Assembly: GCF_002233675.1 (NCBI RefSeq) | Contig: NZ_NMUQ01000001.1 | Coordinates: 2,553,005-2,617,004, forward strand | Reading direction: 5' to 3' | DNA length: 64,000 nt | DNA from: Paenibacillus herberti | GTDB taxonomy: Bacteria > Bacillota > Bacilli > Paenibacillales > Paenibacillaceae | Part shown: positions 44,034 through 53,260 of the stretch, piece by piece | Layout of the letters: every line of letters begins with the position of its first letter | How positions within the stretch are numbered: position 1 is the first letter of the stretch | Made by a program: the position numbers and the translations under genes | The notes under the pieces: model-generated | The model's database searches: none | What the model was told of the DNA's origin: nothing | The model's input: the letters and a program-made list of their open reading frames with translations, nothing else

Positions 44034-46520
44034 TTAACTCTGCACTTGAAGAACAGGCCAAGAAATCAAAATCGATGCATCTTGATGGGCCTGCAAGGAA
44101 AGCAAACGCGTATTAGCTTTGTCAGGAACGATGGAGATGGATGCTCCGGAGGCCTGAATCTCACCGATCCCGAATAAGCTGGATACGCGGATCTGTTGAT
44201 CGATATCCGAACGTAACACGGCATGAATGGTCCGGTTGGATATATCCCATCTCAACGTAGCAATTGTTGTTCGATTTCTTGCTCGAAGCCCTTTGATTTC
44301 TCCTTTGGCAAATGCAGCCGGAAGCGCAGGCAAAAACACGATAGAATTAGCGTCGGAATAAGCCAACGCTTCCATAAGGACTGCTGGAATCGTAATGGGT
44401 CCGTCCGTACAGTAGACAGAGGAAAAGTGATCATTATGCGACATCATTAAGCTGCTGAAAATATAACTTTCCGTGAACAACGGCAGCAGCGATTCATAAA
44501 CGCCTTCTCCCCGATGAACCCGCGCTTCGACAAGGCCTTTATGCACAAGTCCATGTACGGCGCTTTCGTCTCCATTTTGAATTCGGTTGTCCAACGCTTG
44601 AATAATGCCCCGTTTGAGCTCTGCATCATCCGTGCTATTCGATTCCAATGACGGCCATGCAGGATACAAATGGCTAATGTGACGGTGGTAGTTGTTATCC
44701 TCAATCCCTTCCATCGCCCATTCCTGGATGGATTCGTCCGTGTTGTACCGATAGTGGGGCAATCGATCCAATAAGCGCTGCCACTTTGACACATCGCTGG
44801 CCGGATCAACCGTTTTAGAAACTTCGATCAACATCAGCAGCGCATCCCTCGCAGACGCGATATCCATCGTTGAATTTGGCTGAAGAGTTGAGTTTCTGTT
44901 CGCAGGACGATTTTCAGGCGAATATGTCGGAACAAAGATGTATTTTCCTTGGTCGTCTACGTAGTCTTCGGTCAAGAACCCTTCATAGAAGTTGCCAAGT
45001 TTAGTCAGCGTGCGATAAAGAATATCCAAAATCGGTTCCTTCTCGCCTTTGCCGTTTGGAACGGCCTGATTGCCAAAGGTTAAGTAATACTCATAAAAAG
45101 GAAGCAGGAGCCAGCTCGCGCCGGAGATCCAATACTGACCCGGAAAACCATCCGTTATAGAAAAATGCGTTAATGGATCGCCGTCGCCATCCGTCCTAGG
45201 CGGCGCAAGAATCGCATTGGGAATGCCTAAAATACGTTCCGCATTTAATTCCCAGTCATCCATATTGCGCATAATCAAATTGATATAACTCTCCATCGCC
45301 TCCGGCGTATTGCCAATGTTACCTCCAGCAATCTGCAGGTTTACGTTAGCGTCCGTCGTAAAGTCTCCGCTCCACTCCGGCATGAATTCTCCGGTCCAAA
45401 GCCCCATCAGTCGAGGAGGATTGTAACCGCTCGATGAGATGTAGGCGTAGCGTCCGGAATCGAACATTTTTTCAACCAAAGTCTGGTTCAGCTCTTTGTT
45501 GTTCTCATTTTGCAGAGCTATAAGCTGCTCGCTTGTGAGGCTGCGTTCATTCGGACCGCTTTCCAAATGTAGAGAGACGCGGTTCATCATCTCCCCATGT
45601 ATGGCGGCGTGAGAGGAGAGCATTGCCGTATAGTCAAAAGAACCGTTGGTTGTGTATTTGCTAACAACTGCATTAAGCTCCTCAAGCAGCTGGTTCACGA
45701 TAGCGGGGTCCGTTAATTCAAAATTGTCTTCCAGACGATCCAAAACCGTCAACATAACAAGCTGTGTCGCCCCCGTTATGGTAACGATTCCATCTTTGGC
45801 TAGCTTGCTTCCGTCCGTCAAGATTTTAGTCACGCCTGCATAACCGCCGTTTTTGAGCGGCGAATTGGGATAGGACGTGTATTTTCCTTTAAGCGCCAAA
45901 TAATCTCCATCCAAGGCAACTGCTTTTTTAACCATGATTTTTGATTTCGCAAAATTGGGCATAGATTCCACATCGATCCCAATGGAAGCATCAAAAGAAG
46001 CGGTGCCGGTTGGCTTCTCCATAAAAGTTACGATGACATTATCGGTTCTGGAGACAAAGGTTTTTCGAATCCAAGTTCCTTGATCATCCTGCCATTCCAC
46101 GCCAATTTCGCCTGTCTCAAAATTAGTCCATCGGTCATACTGCGTCATGGAGCCGCTTGAAGTTACATCCAGCCTTGCCTTATAACCGGGGTGAAAGGAA
46201 TACGTGTGCACGATATCCCAATCTGCTTCTTCGTTACCCGTATGCTGCCGCAGCCATGCCGAAGCTGCAGCGGAGGATTTTAATGCGGCTAACTTGCCTT
46301 CTCCGGACAAGGTTAAATCACGGACCTCTTTAAGGATAGCGCTTACATCAGGAGCCTGCCGAACGCCATCGTTAGGAACGTTAAATTTCGTGTTCTGATA
46401 AATATAGGTGTCCTTTAAGGCATCGCCATAAACAATAACGCCGAGCAGACCATTACCGCTAACCATGCCGTCCTTCCATTGAGTCGCAGGAGAATTTGAA
46501 TGTATACCGCGTGTTTCCAA
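44034..46520 (-). CDS. GH95 alpha-L-fucosidase/galactosidase-family enzyme
   Basis: 828 residues. Typical GH95 start (HSNSPATQWKDGMVSGNGLLGVIVYGDA), catalytic (alpha/alpha)6 region with GLWTGEFMPEWSGDFTTDANVNLQ broken by the usual turn, SGASWLLLPFYEYY, PTYSPENRP and ISHLYPAWPS, and a beta-sandwich C-terminus. The TTG at 46520 has GGGAGGTG 6 bases upstream, whereas the ATG 10 codons earlier has none. No signal peptide, so the enzyme acts on imported oligosaccharides. It lies 137 bases downstream of a sulfatase on the same strand; together they suggest use of a sulfated, fucose- or galactose-containing glycan. Confidence 0.87.
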   Translation of the reverse strand: METRGIHSNSPATQWKDGMVSGNGLLGVIVYGDALKDTYIYQNTKFNVPNDGVRQAPDVSAILKEVRDLTLSGEGKLAALKSSAAASAWLRQHTGNEEADWDIVHTYSFHPGYKARLDVTSSGSMTQYDRWTNFETGEIGVEWQDDQGTWIRKTFVSRTDNVIVTFMEKPTGTASFDASIGIDVESMPNFAKSKIMVKKAVALDGDYLALKGKYTSYPNSPLKNGGYAGVTKILTDGSKLAKDGIVTITGATQLVMLTVLDRLEDNFELTDPAIVNQLLEELNAVVSKYTTNGSFDYTAMLSSHAAIHGEMMNRVSLHLESGPNERSLTSEQLIALQNENNKELNQTLVEKMFDSGRYAYISSSGYNPPRLMGLWTGEFMPEWSGDFTTDANVNLQIAGGNIGNTPEAMESYINLIMRNMDDWELNAERILGIPNAILAPPRTDGDGDPLTHFSITDGFPGQYWISGASWLLLPFYEYYLTFGNQAVPNGKGEKEPILDILYRTLTKLGNFYEGFLTEDYVDDQGKYIFVPTYSPENRPANRNSTLQPNSTMDIASARDALLMLIEVSKTVDPASDVSKWQRLLDRLPHYRYNTDESIQEWAMEGIEDNNYHRHISHLYPAWPSLESNSTDDAELKRGIIQALDNRIQNGDESAVHGLVHKGLVEARVHRGEGVYESLLPLFTESYIFSSLMMSHNDHFSSVYCTDGPITIPAVLMEALAYSDANSIVFLPALPAAFAKGEIKGLRARNRTTIATLRWDISNRTIHAVLRSDIDQQIRVSSLFGIGEIQASGASISIVPDKANTRLLSLQAHQDASILISWPVLQVQS

Positions 46521-46656
46521 TGGAACACCTCCCTTTGTAATTTGTCTCATCTATACCATAACAGCAATTTTAGGATAATTAAGAGTCATATTCTTGCATT
46601 ATTATACTTTATTTTGATATAAGCCAATCCGGAGAGCGACGGCTGATTCCCGAGCT

Positions 46657-48432
46657 TTACTTAGGCTGAGCAGGATAAAGCCGTTTTTGACTGCGCTGCT
46701 CGATAAGCAAAAGAATCATCCCCTGCTGGATCCTTCTCGTATACGGCGTTGCAAGAGTGGGATGAGCGAGATTGTACATCTCAAGCGGGTCTTCTGTTAA
46801 ATTGTAAAGCTCATATTCATCAGGCACCGGCTGAGTTTTCGTTAACGTTTCCCATTGCCCTAAAGCCGGATCTCCAATGGGCTGTGAGATGTTATCCATT
46901 ACCCCCGGCTGGCTCCAAAAGTCGACGTTGTCGAAGTAACGGGACAATTTCCAGATTTCTTGTTTGTTATTACGATATAGCGGGGCTATCACAGTCTCGA
47001 CATGGTTTGGTTGGACAACAGACGAGTAATGTCTTCCCAATACGTTTGTTTGATTTTGACCGCGGGTTACATCGTCATCCGTCATGAAATAAATCGGCGT
47101 TTCCATCACTAAGGTTTGATTCGTCTCAACAATCAGCGGGCTAAGGTCACGGCCGACAAAGGGTCGGACTTCACTGAAGCTATTTTGCAAACTGCTCTGT
47201 AATTCAGAGATTTCAATATTCGCCAGTCCAAGCATCGTAGGCAAAAGGTCTACATGACTGGTGAGCGATTGAAGGCTCCTTGGTTGCGGAAATAGAAGTT
47301 TATTATGAATTAAAAAAGGAACATGCGTGGATTCCTCATAAGCACAGTACCACTTTTGATGAAGATCGCCATGAGCCCCAAGCAGATCTCCATGATCCCC
47401 AAGCAGATCTCCATGATCTGATGTAAAAATAATAATTGTATTTTCATAGAAGGAAGACCGGATAAGAGCATCAAGCACCTTCATCATTTGATGATCAGCA
47501 TTTTTTTGCAATTGGTAATAGAGCTGGCGGTAAAACGATTGATCGGTAATAGGCTGAAAAGCTACTGGGTAGGTGTCCCGATAACTCGCTTGGCAGCGCG
47601 GTTTGGTCATTAATGTTTCATATCGAGTTGGAGGAGGTTCAACGGCAGGCATTGGGTCTACTTCGAATTTAAAAGTAGGAAGTCGCGCGCTAAGATCTCC
47701 ATAAAGTGCAATATCATGCGGGTTAACAAAGGAAGACACAATGAGCCAAGGCTGATTATCCCTTTGTTGGCTTTGGCTGTGCCTGTCATCCAGAGACTTA
47801 ATGAGTTCAATGGTTTCCGCTGCGTATACCTCGTCTCTGCCGCTTAACCCGAAAGCAGCGGAAGAAGCTGAATTGCGCGGGTTATTGCCAATGGGATCGG
47901 GACCAATCCATTCCGAAAAACCGTAATCATTCAAGCGATTAGCCTTGAAATATAATTGTTCCCGTGTAGGGTCAGGAACACCTGTTAACGAATTGTAGCT
48001 TGGGATGCTGTCATGCGTTGCTGGCGTAATGATATCCTCATTTGAAATATGCCACTTGCCCTTGTAATAGGTCTGATAACCGGCAGCGCGAAAATAATGC
48101 CCCATCGTAGGCACTGTATTCCGATTCAGCCAAAACATATCGGAGTCAAAGGATTCTTTGGCGACTCCAACGGTTTGGCTGACGCCATGAAGAGATGGAT
48201 ATTGGCCGGTAAACAAAGTAGACCGGCTCGGACAACATCCCGTGCTGCCGATATAATGTCTGTGGAATTGCAGACTATGCGTTTTCAAAAACTCTTGAGC
48301 GAGAAAATTCTGTTTGCGCCATGCTTGAATTTCTTGGCTTTCATATATCGGAGGATACCTTTCCTCATCCACTAAAATGACAAGGAAGTTAGGCTTCTTC
48401 GCAAATTTCTGTGGTGTTCGTTGAGTATTCAT
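46657..48432 (-). CDS. Type I sulfatase (formylglycine-dependent)
   Basis: 591 residues. LVILVDEERYPP carries metal-binding acids, and TGCCPSRSTLFTGQYPSLHG is the CxPSR site whose Cys is oxidised to formylglycine. YKGKWHIS has the catalytic Lys/His. A second metal segment near residue 340 has been expanded: DHGDLLG occurs twice and is followed by AHGDLHQKW, the result of a perfect 21-bp tandem duplication. No signal peptide. The activating enzyme (anSME or FGE) is not in this window. Likely partner of the downstream GH95. Its upstream region, shared with a divergent methyltransferase, has a weak cre-like TTGAAAGCGTTCTGC at 48577. Confidence 0.88.
   Translation of the reverse strand: MNTQRTPQKFAKKPNFLVILVDEERYPPIYESQEIQAWRKQNFLAQEFLKTHSLQFHRHYIGSTGCCPSRSTLFTGQYPSLHGVSQTVGVAKESFDSDMFWLNRNTVPTMGHYFRAAGYQTYYKGKWHISNEDIITPATHDSIPSYNSLTGVPDPTREQLYFKANRLNDYGFSEWIGPDPIGNNPRNSASSAAFGLSGRDEVYAAETIELIKSLDDRHSQSQQRDNQPWLIVSSFVNPHDIALYGDLSARLPTFKFEVDPMPAVEPPPTRYETLMTKPRCQASYRDTYPVAFQPITDQSFYRQLYYQLQKNADHQMMKVLDALIRSSFYENTIIIFTSDHGDLLGDHGDLLGAHGDLHQKWYCAYEESTHVPFLIHNKLLFPQPRSLQSLTSHVDLLPTMLGLANIEISELQSSLQNSFSEVRPFVGRDLSPLIVETNQTLVMETPIYFMTDDDVTRGQNQTNVLGRHYSSVVQPNHVETVIAPLYRNNKQEIWKLSRYFDNVDFWSQPGVMDNISQPIGDPALGQWETLTKTQPVPDEYELYNLTEDPLEMYNLAHPTLATPYTRRIQQGMILLLIEQRSQKRLYPAQPK
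47376..47417. repeat. Perfect 21-bp tandem duplication within the sulfatase gene
   Basis: Units 47376-47396 and 47397-47417 are identical. They add seven residues (DHGDLLG) to the metal-binding DH segment without changing frame. Confidence 0.92.
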
Positions 48433-48640
48433 AATGGTGGAATCACCCTTGGGTTTTTAAGCTAGTTTATGTGGATTAATTTTTGAAAAGCACATGATGT
48501 CTAGTGGCAAATTATAAGGCCATCGAATTTCAAAGCATTAATGAGATAAAAGAATATCTCTATACATGAAAACACCTTGAAAGCGTTCTGCATCTTGGAT
48601 TATTTATTTACATTGCATCTTATTTTGGGAGGACGACGGC

Positions 48641-49444
48641 ATGGACAAGAATACTGTTCATAGAACGAAAATGATAGGCGGTAGTGAAATTGGTGCCATC
48701 TCGGTCGACATGGATAAGCGCAGTATTCATGAAACAAACAGCTTATTTTGGGATACAAAAGGAACCGATATTTTAGGAGCAACCGCACTTCCGTTCTATG
48801 GAGCATTTGTCTCCGAAGAAAAGTGCCAGCTTTTTGGCGATGTCTCGGGAAAAACGATACTAGAAATAGGATGCGGCAGCGGTCAATCTTTGCAATATCT
48901 TGGGCAACGCAATGCATCTGAACTATGGGGCATGGATTTATCGGAAAGCCAAATCGAAAAGACAAAACAGCTTTTGACCGCACATGGTCTTTCAGCTGCA
49001 TTAGTTTGTTCTCCAATGGAAGAGGAATGTGGCATACCGGAAAATTATTTTGACTTTGTTTATTCCATTTATGCCATAGGCTGGACGACCGACCTGGAGG
49101 GAACTTTCCGCCGGATTGCTTCTTACCTGAAAAAAGACGGGGTATTTATTTTCAGTTGGTCTCACCCGATACACAAATGTGTTGGTACAGAAAAAGATCG
49201 GCTTGTTTTTAAAAAATGCTATTTTGATGAATCTTGGTACTCGGTAACTCTTGGCGAAAGTACGCTATCGTTATCGGATCGTAAACTATCGACCTTTGTG
49301 AATGCACTGGCAAAAGCGAGATTTTTAATCGAGCAAATGATTGAAGAATCTGATGATGAGATTATGCAGTCAATCAACGACGATTTTGCGAAAAAAGCAA
49401 AGATGCTTCCTGTAACCCTTGTGATTAAGGCAAGAAAACTATAG
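48641..49444 (+). CDS. Class I SAM-dependent methyltransferase
   Basis: 267 residues. SAM loop ILEIGCGSGQSLQYL (about 73-87), LWGMDLSESQI (acidic residue for the ribose), and VYSIYAIGWTTDLEGTF. Methyltransf_11/25-like small-molecule methyltransferase; substrate unknown. GGGAGG 8 bases before ATG. It opens the AT-rich accessory patch and may have belonged to the same functional set as the radical SAM, exporter and NUDIX genes that follow, although a transposase remnant now separates them. Confidence 0.87.
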   Translation: MDKNTVHRTKMIGGSEIGAISVDMDKRSIHETNSLFWDTKGTDILGATALPFYGAFVSEEKCQLFGDVSGKTILEIGCGSGQSLQYLGQRNASELWGMDLSESQIEKTKQLLTAHGLSAALVCSPMEEECGIPENYFDFVYSIYAIGWTTDLEGTFRRIASYLKKDGVFIFSWSHPIHKCVGTEKDRLVFKKCYFDESWYSVTLGESTLSLSDRKLSTFVNALAKARFLIEQMIEESDDEIMQSINDDFAKKAKMLPVTLVIKARKL

Positions 49445-49448
49445 AAAA

Positions 49449-49700
49449 ATGCCTTCCCTGAGCGGCGCAAAAAAACGAAAGCTGTTCGCCAAGTTATCGA
49501 AAGCATTGAGAAGAGGTGGAGCAACACTCGTTGCACGAATGTTCTCGGTGAGTCGAAATACGATTACCAACTTCCTAACCTGTTGACAAACATTCGGGCC
49601 ATCGTAGACAGCTAGAGCCAGACCGATCCCAGCTTCAAAACCGAGAAGCTGTATGCGCGGTTGACGGTAAAGGAAATTCGCACGCATTGTTCCCACCTTA
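49449..49700 (+). pseudogene. Decayed ISAzo13-family transposase fragment
   Basis: Two frames carry pieces of an ISAzo13/Rhodopirellula-type transposase. 49449 onward reads LFAKLSKALRRGGATLVAR then FSVSRNTIT, the N-terminal helix-turn-helix region. After a stop and a shift, NIRAIVDS, a stop, then SQTDPSFKTEKLYARLTVKE follows, the next conserved block of the family (SQTDPTFKTxRLYTRLT). The catalytic DDE part is absent. Clearly dead; it marks past insertion in this patch. Confidence 0.75.
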
Positions 49701-49804
49701 TTTTTTCAGATAAGAACATAAGTTTCGAACTCTAGAATACAGTTATCCTTATGCAGCAAGAATCATTTGTCGCTCCTCATTCTAAAAAGATCGGAGAGAT
49801 AATT

Positions 49805-50840
49805 GTGAAAAACTCAGAGCTTTTAGAAGAGTTCAAGTTCTTTAAAGAAAAAGACGGGAAGGTTCAGGATTTCCCTTACCACAACATGTAATGCCCGATG
49901 CTGGTTTTGTCATAATGAAGGTTCTGCTTCCCCAATTGAAGTCGAAGAAGATAACTCTCTGAAACATAAAAAGCATATATGCTCAACTGAAGAATATATT
50001 ATGCTTGTTAAAGGACTAATACGTTTAGGTATTAGCAGATTATACTTTACAGGTGGTGAGCCCTTAATTTCTCCAAAACTTGAGCCGATTTTAAACACAA
50101 TCCCCTATCATAGCGCAGAAGAGTTTAAAGTAGTTCTAGCTACTAATGGCGTCCTCTTGAATAAAAAAATTAATTCTCTAAAACAAAAAGTCATTGATAA
50201 AGTGAAAATTTCATTACATGCCTTTAGCAATGATACCATGTGGAAAATCGAAAGACTAAAATGTATTGATGAAGTAAAGGAAAGTATCCGAAAAGCACAT
50301 ACCTTATTTCCAGAGGTAGAAATAAACACTTTACTCATGCCCGAAAATCAACATGAAATATTGGACATTATTAACTTCGCACGTGAAATTCAAATAGATA
50401 TTGAAATATTGGAATTAGTTTGGACGGATTACAATAGACCCACATATACCGACAAACGGCTAAGCACAAATGATTTAGCCTCTGAGCTTATTAAGCAGGG
50501 AGGCATAGAAAAGGTAAATAGCTCTGGAATCGGTGTGAATTTGAGAGTCATTGATTTTGAAAATACTTCCGTTAAACTCATGGATAATGCCCTTGGTAGT
50601 TCATATGTTGGGACTTGTCAATCCTGCCCGTTACGTTCAGCTTGCGTTGAAGGTTTTTGGTCCATTTGCGTAGATCCTGAGGGTTTTGCCCAGCCTTGCT
50701 TGTTAAGAAATGATCTAAGAATTGATTTAAAACCATATCTTCAAAACGAAGGCGACCTTGAAAACTTCATTCCTTTATGGGTCGGAGCATTTATGAAAGG
50801 CGAACCAATGCCCGGCACGCTTTTGAAGGAGCGTGTTTAA
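49805..50840 (+). pseudogene. MoaA-like radical SAM gene with a frameshift at its start
   Basis: The only start with a ribosome site (GGAGAG) is GTG 49805; its frame reads KEKDGKV and then runs into a stop after about 27 codons. The frame that continues to 50840 has the cluster motif TTTCNARCWFCHNEG (Cys codons at 49887, 49899, 49908) but no ATG, GTG or TTG between an in-frame stop (49824) and that motif. Removing one base near 49865 joins DGKV directly to RISLTTTCNARC. The rest is intact: IPYHSAEEFKVVLATNG, and a C-terminal Cys set (CQSCPLRSAC...C...C) like MoaA. An ATG at 50001 would give a protein lacking the cluster motif. Pseudogene, sequencing error or programmed frameshift. Confidence 0.8.
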
Positions 50841-52040
50841 GTGGAATTGAAGTATGGTTTAAGCCGTAATATCTTTTGTATGATCATAATAAGTCTTGTT
50901 GCTAATATGAGTGGGAGCATGATACTCCCGCTTTTTGCAATTTATATCGAAAAATACGGTATCTCTGCTTTTGGCATGAGCATCCTGTTTGCGTTATTTT
51001 ATTTGGGGAGGTTCCTTGGCGGAGGGATCATCGGTAAACTTTATGAAAAAATCGGGGCAAAACAATTAGGCATTGGACTTCTTTGCGCTGAAATCATATG
51101 TATGTTAACTTTTCCATTGGCAAATGACTTTTGGCTGCTGGCCGTTTTAAGGCTGATTCAGGGATTGGCAGCTATTGGTTTAAGCGTGTTTGTTCGGATT
51201 ACGATTAATCAATTAAGCAGTGATAATAATCGCGGCAAATTAAACGGATATATAAGCAGCAGCGAAGGTGCCGGAATGATTTTGGGGCCGGTTCTAAGCG
51301 GCGTTATCATCCTCTATTTTTCGATATCAATGCCTTTTTTTATCGTTGCAGGGTTGGCTATTTTATCTCTTATCGCCGTTTCAAACATAAGCTTTCCTAA
51401 ATCAAACCATCCATTATTCAATACCATGAAGACAGCACCCGCTAAAAAGAACTTGAACCGTCAACTTCTTTTATACTCAAGTGTTCACTTTATTGAAATG
51501 AGTGCATATGCGATCTTTTTAACCTACTTTTCGCTTTATGCTAAATATCGTTTAGGATGGGACACCTTTGAAATCAGTCTTGCATTTACAATTGTAGGGT
51601 TATCCACATTTTTATCAGCTCCTTTTATTGGGAAATTATCGGATATACTAAAAGATCGCCTCCTGTTTTGTATTTTAGGTCTATTTTTAATTATGATCGA
51701 AATTGTCTTTTTTCTCTTTTTTACTGAAAAATGGGTCATTTATGTAGGCATGTTTATCGGCGGAATCGGGGGAGCAAGCTATCTTGATTCGTTTTTCTCC
51801 CATATAGGAGACGTTATTCCAAATGAAACTCGGAGTTCCTTTTTAGGAAATCTGGTATCTTTATCTGAATTAGGCGCTATAATTTCTCCGCTTATAGCTG
51901 GTATTTTAATTGAAAAGATTAATATTACTGCCCCATTTTACTACAATATTATTTTGGTTATAGTCGCTATAATCATTCAAGCCATCGTGCGATTCAAATT
52001 AAGAAATCAAAGGCATAACCACTATAACATCAGGATGTGA
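50841..52040 (+). CDS. MFS transporter
   Basis: 399 residues, 12 predicted membrane segments. FLGGGIIGKLYEKIGAKQLG is the MFS loop 2-3 motif, and APFIGKLSDILKDR its copy in the second half. The layout fits drug/metabolite exporters (DHA1). GTG start directly after the stop of the radical SAM gene, AAGGAGC 8 bases upstream: same operon. AT-rich codon use (many AAA, ATT, TTA) unlike the flanking chromosome. Confidence 0.88.
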   Translation: MELKYGLSRNIFCMIIISLVANMSGSMILPLFAIYIEKYGISAFGMSILFALFYLGRFLGGGIIGKLYEKIGAKQLGIGLLCAEIICMLTFPLANDFWLLAVLRLIQGLAAIGLSVFVRITINQLSSDNNRGKLNGYISSSEGAGMILGPVLSGVIILYFSISMPFFIVAGLAILSLIAVSNISFPKSNHPLFNTMKTAPAKKNLNRQLLLYSSVHFIEMSAYAIFLTYFSLYAKYRLGWDTFEISLAFTIVGLSTFLSAPFIGKLSDILKDRLLFCILGLFLIMIEIVFFLFFTEKWVIYVGMFIGGIGGASYLDSFFSHIGDVIPNETRSSFLGNLVSLSELGAIISPLIAGILIEKINITAPFYYNIILVIVAIIIQAIVRFKLRNQRHNHYNIRM

Positions 52041-52049
52041 TCACCGACT

Positions 52050-52487
52050 ATGAATCGCTTTTCACTTCACTGTGCAGTAAATCTGATACTGCTCCAGGGT
52101 AAAAAAGTACTTCTTTTGCAAAGAAAACAAACAGGTTTTTCTGACGGTTTGTTCGGCGTGGCGGGTGGTCACGTTGAAGGAAAAGAACCAGCTAAATCAG
52201 CGTTAATTCGTGAGGTTCAAGAGGAAATCAATATTCAATTAGCACCTAAACAATTAGACTTGGTTGTTTCAGTTCACCGCAAACTCGAACACTCTGAATA
52301 CATCGACCTGTTTTTCACCAGCGATTCATGGAGTGGAGATTTGCGAAATAATGAACCGCATAAACACAACTGTTATGCTTGGTATCCGATAAATGATTTA
52401 CCAAGAGAAACAATGCCTCTCGTTCAGGATGCCATTCAGAGTTATTTAAAGGGTATCAATTACTTCGAAATGGGCTGGGATTTCTAG
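52050..52487 (+). CDS. NUDIX hydrolase
   Basis: 145 residues. The NUDIX box is GGHVEGKEPAKSALIREVQ then EEINI, i.e. Gx5Ex7REUxEE with Asn at the usual late Gly. Typical substrates are nucleoside diphosphate derivatives. Only nine bases after the MFS stop, with a weak ribosome site, so cotranscribed and perhaps coupled. Confidence 0.88.
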   Translation: MNRFSLHCAVNLILLQGKKVLLLQRKQTGFSDGLFGVAGGHVEGKEPAKSALIREVQEEINIQLAPKQLDLVVSVHRKLEHSEYIDLFFTSDSWSGDLRNNEPHKHNCYAWYPINDLPRETMPLVQDAIQSYLKGINYFEMGWDF

Positions 52488-52510
52488 ATCTTTCGTCGTC
52501 TTGACGACAA

Positions 52511-52555
52511 TTAACAAAGGATGCAGTCAAATAAGCAGCTGCATCCTTTGTTTTA
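52511..52555. terminator. Bidirectional terminator after the NUDIX gene
   Basis: AACAAAGGATGCAG/CTGCATCCTTTGTT stem with a 12-base loop, T run beyond. Confidence 0.9.
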
Positions 52556-52861
52556 TAAAGAGTCTTTAATAACCCGCTTATAATAAGCGACGGACAGAAC
52601 GCCGAAGGTCGAATAAAGCGCCGTGTACAAAGCCATAACGATCAGCATAGGCCACAGCATTTCCGTACCGAAGAAAAACCAACCGGATTTAACCGCAAAA
52701 TAACTGTGCGACAGCCCGACTATGAGCGGAATGCCAAAGTTGAACAGCTGTTTGAAGCGGATGCCGCGCAGCAGATTGCTCTGTGTAAAACCAAGCTTGC
52801 GCAAAATCAAGAAACTGCCGATAAACATCGGCAAATTCAGGGGCATCGCTAAGAAGCTCAT
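52553..52861 (-). pseudogene. C-terminal fragment of a BceB-type ABC permease
   Basis: 102 residues matching the last membrane helices of BceB-family (FtsX-like) peptide-antibiotic permeases: LILRKLGFTQSNLLRGI, FKQLFNFGIPLIVGLSHSYF, AVKSGWFFFGTE, SVAYYKRVIKDSL. Full-length relatives are about 650 residues. The homology starts abruptly near residue 17, with unrelated sequence before it and no ribosome site, so this is a 5'-truncated remnant. Confidence 0.75.
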
Positions 52862-53020
52862 TTGATATGCCCGTTAATTTCTCTATACCCGCTCCCTTTA
52901 TTTAATCTCATTTCTTTTTTGCCGACAACCGCCTTTGCTTGTAGCTGAATCCGGTACGTAGTACGTATTGATTTTTTTGTTTGTGTTTGTATCAATCATT
53001 CAATAAGTGGAGGGATACCT
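52862..53020. other. Intergenic, no gene
   Basis: AT-rich spacer between gene fragments; only a ribosome site (GGAGGG) for the following fragment is recognisable. Confidence 0.4.
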
Positions 53021-53125
53021 GTGCAAGAAGTAGATTACAGTAATTACTTTTGGCAGGATGATGTTATACGATTGCGGGCGATTTCAACCGAGGAAAATAT
53101 CATGATTTCATTTTGTTCAGTTTAA
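53021..53125 (+). pseudogene. N-terminal fragment of a GNAT acetyltransferase
   Basis: GTG start with GGAGGG 8 bases upstream; reads QEVDYSNYFWQDDVIRLRAI, the usual opening of a GNAT acetyltransferase (W-Q-x-D-x-V-R-L-R-A-I), then loses homology and stops after 34 codons. The remaining about 130 codons are missing. Confidence 0.65.
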
Positions 53126-53139
53126 CAAAGGAGGAGTAT

Positions 53140-53190
53140 ATGAATCATCTTCATAAAGACTGTCTCCATTCAAAAACAGGCGTTAAGTGA
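53140..53190 (+). CDS. 16-codon open frame with a strong ribosome site
   Basis: AAAGGAGG lies 6 bases before an ATG and the frame reads MNHLHKDCLHSKTGVK, then stops. The excellent ribosome site suggests either the truncated 5' end of a lost gene, like its neighbour, or a very small peptide. No family match. Confidence 0.35.
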   Translation: MNHLHKDCLHSKTGVK

Positions 53191-53215
53191 ACAGAACACG
53201 GCCGTTCGGCAATCC

Positions 53216-53247
53216 AGGAGCAGCTTGTTTGAGCGGTAGCTGCTCCT
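53216..53247 (-). terminator. Hairpin downstream of the UMP-kinase-like gene
   Basis: AGGAGCAGCT/AGCTGCTCCT stem with a 12-base loop; no U run, so termination is uncertain. Confidence 0.5.
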
Positions 53248-53260
53248 TCAGCAGGTAAGG

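Noticed and set aside
48541-48600. cre site between the sulfatase and methyltransferase genes
   Set aside because: TTGAAAGCGTTCTGC matches only part of the consensus; mentioned under the sulfatase but not called as a site.
50001-50840. Taking ATG 50001 as the start of the radical SAM gene
   Set aside because: Would remove the CxxxCxxC cluster motif that lies in the same frame just upstream; no ribosome site.
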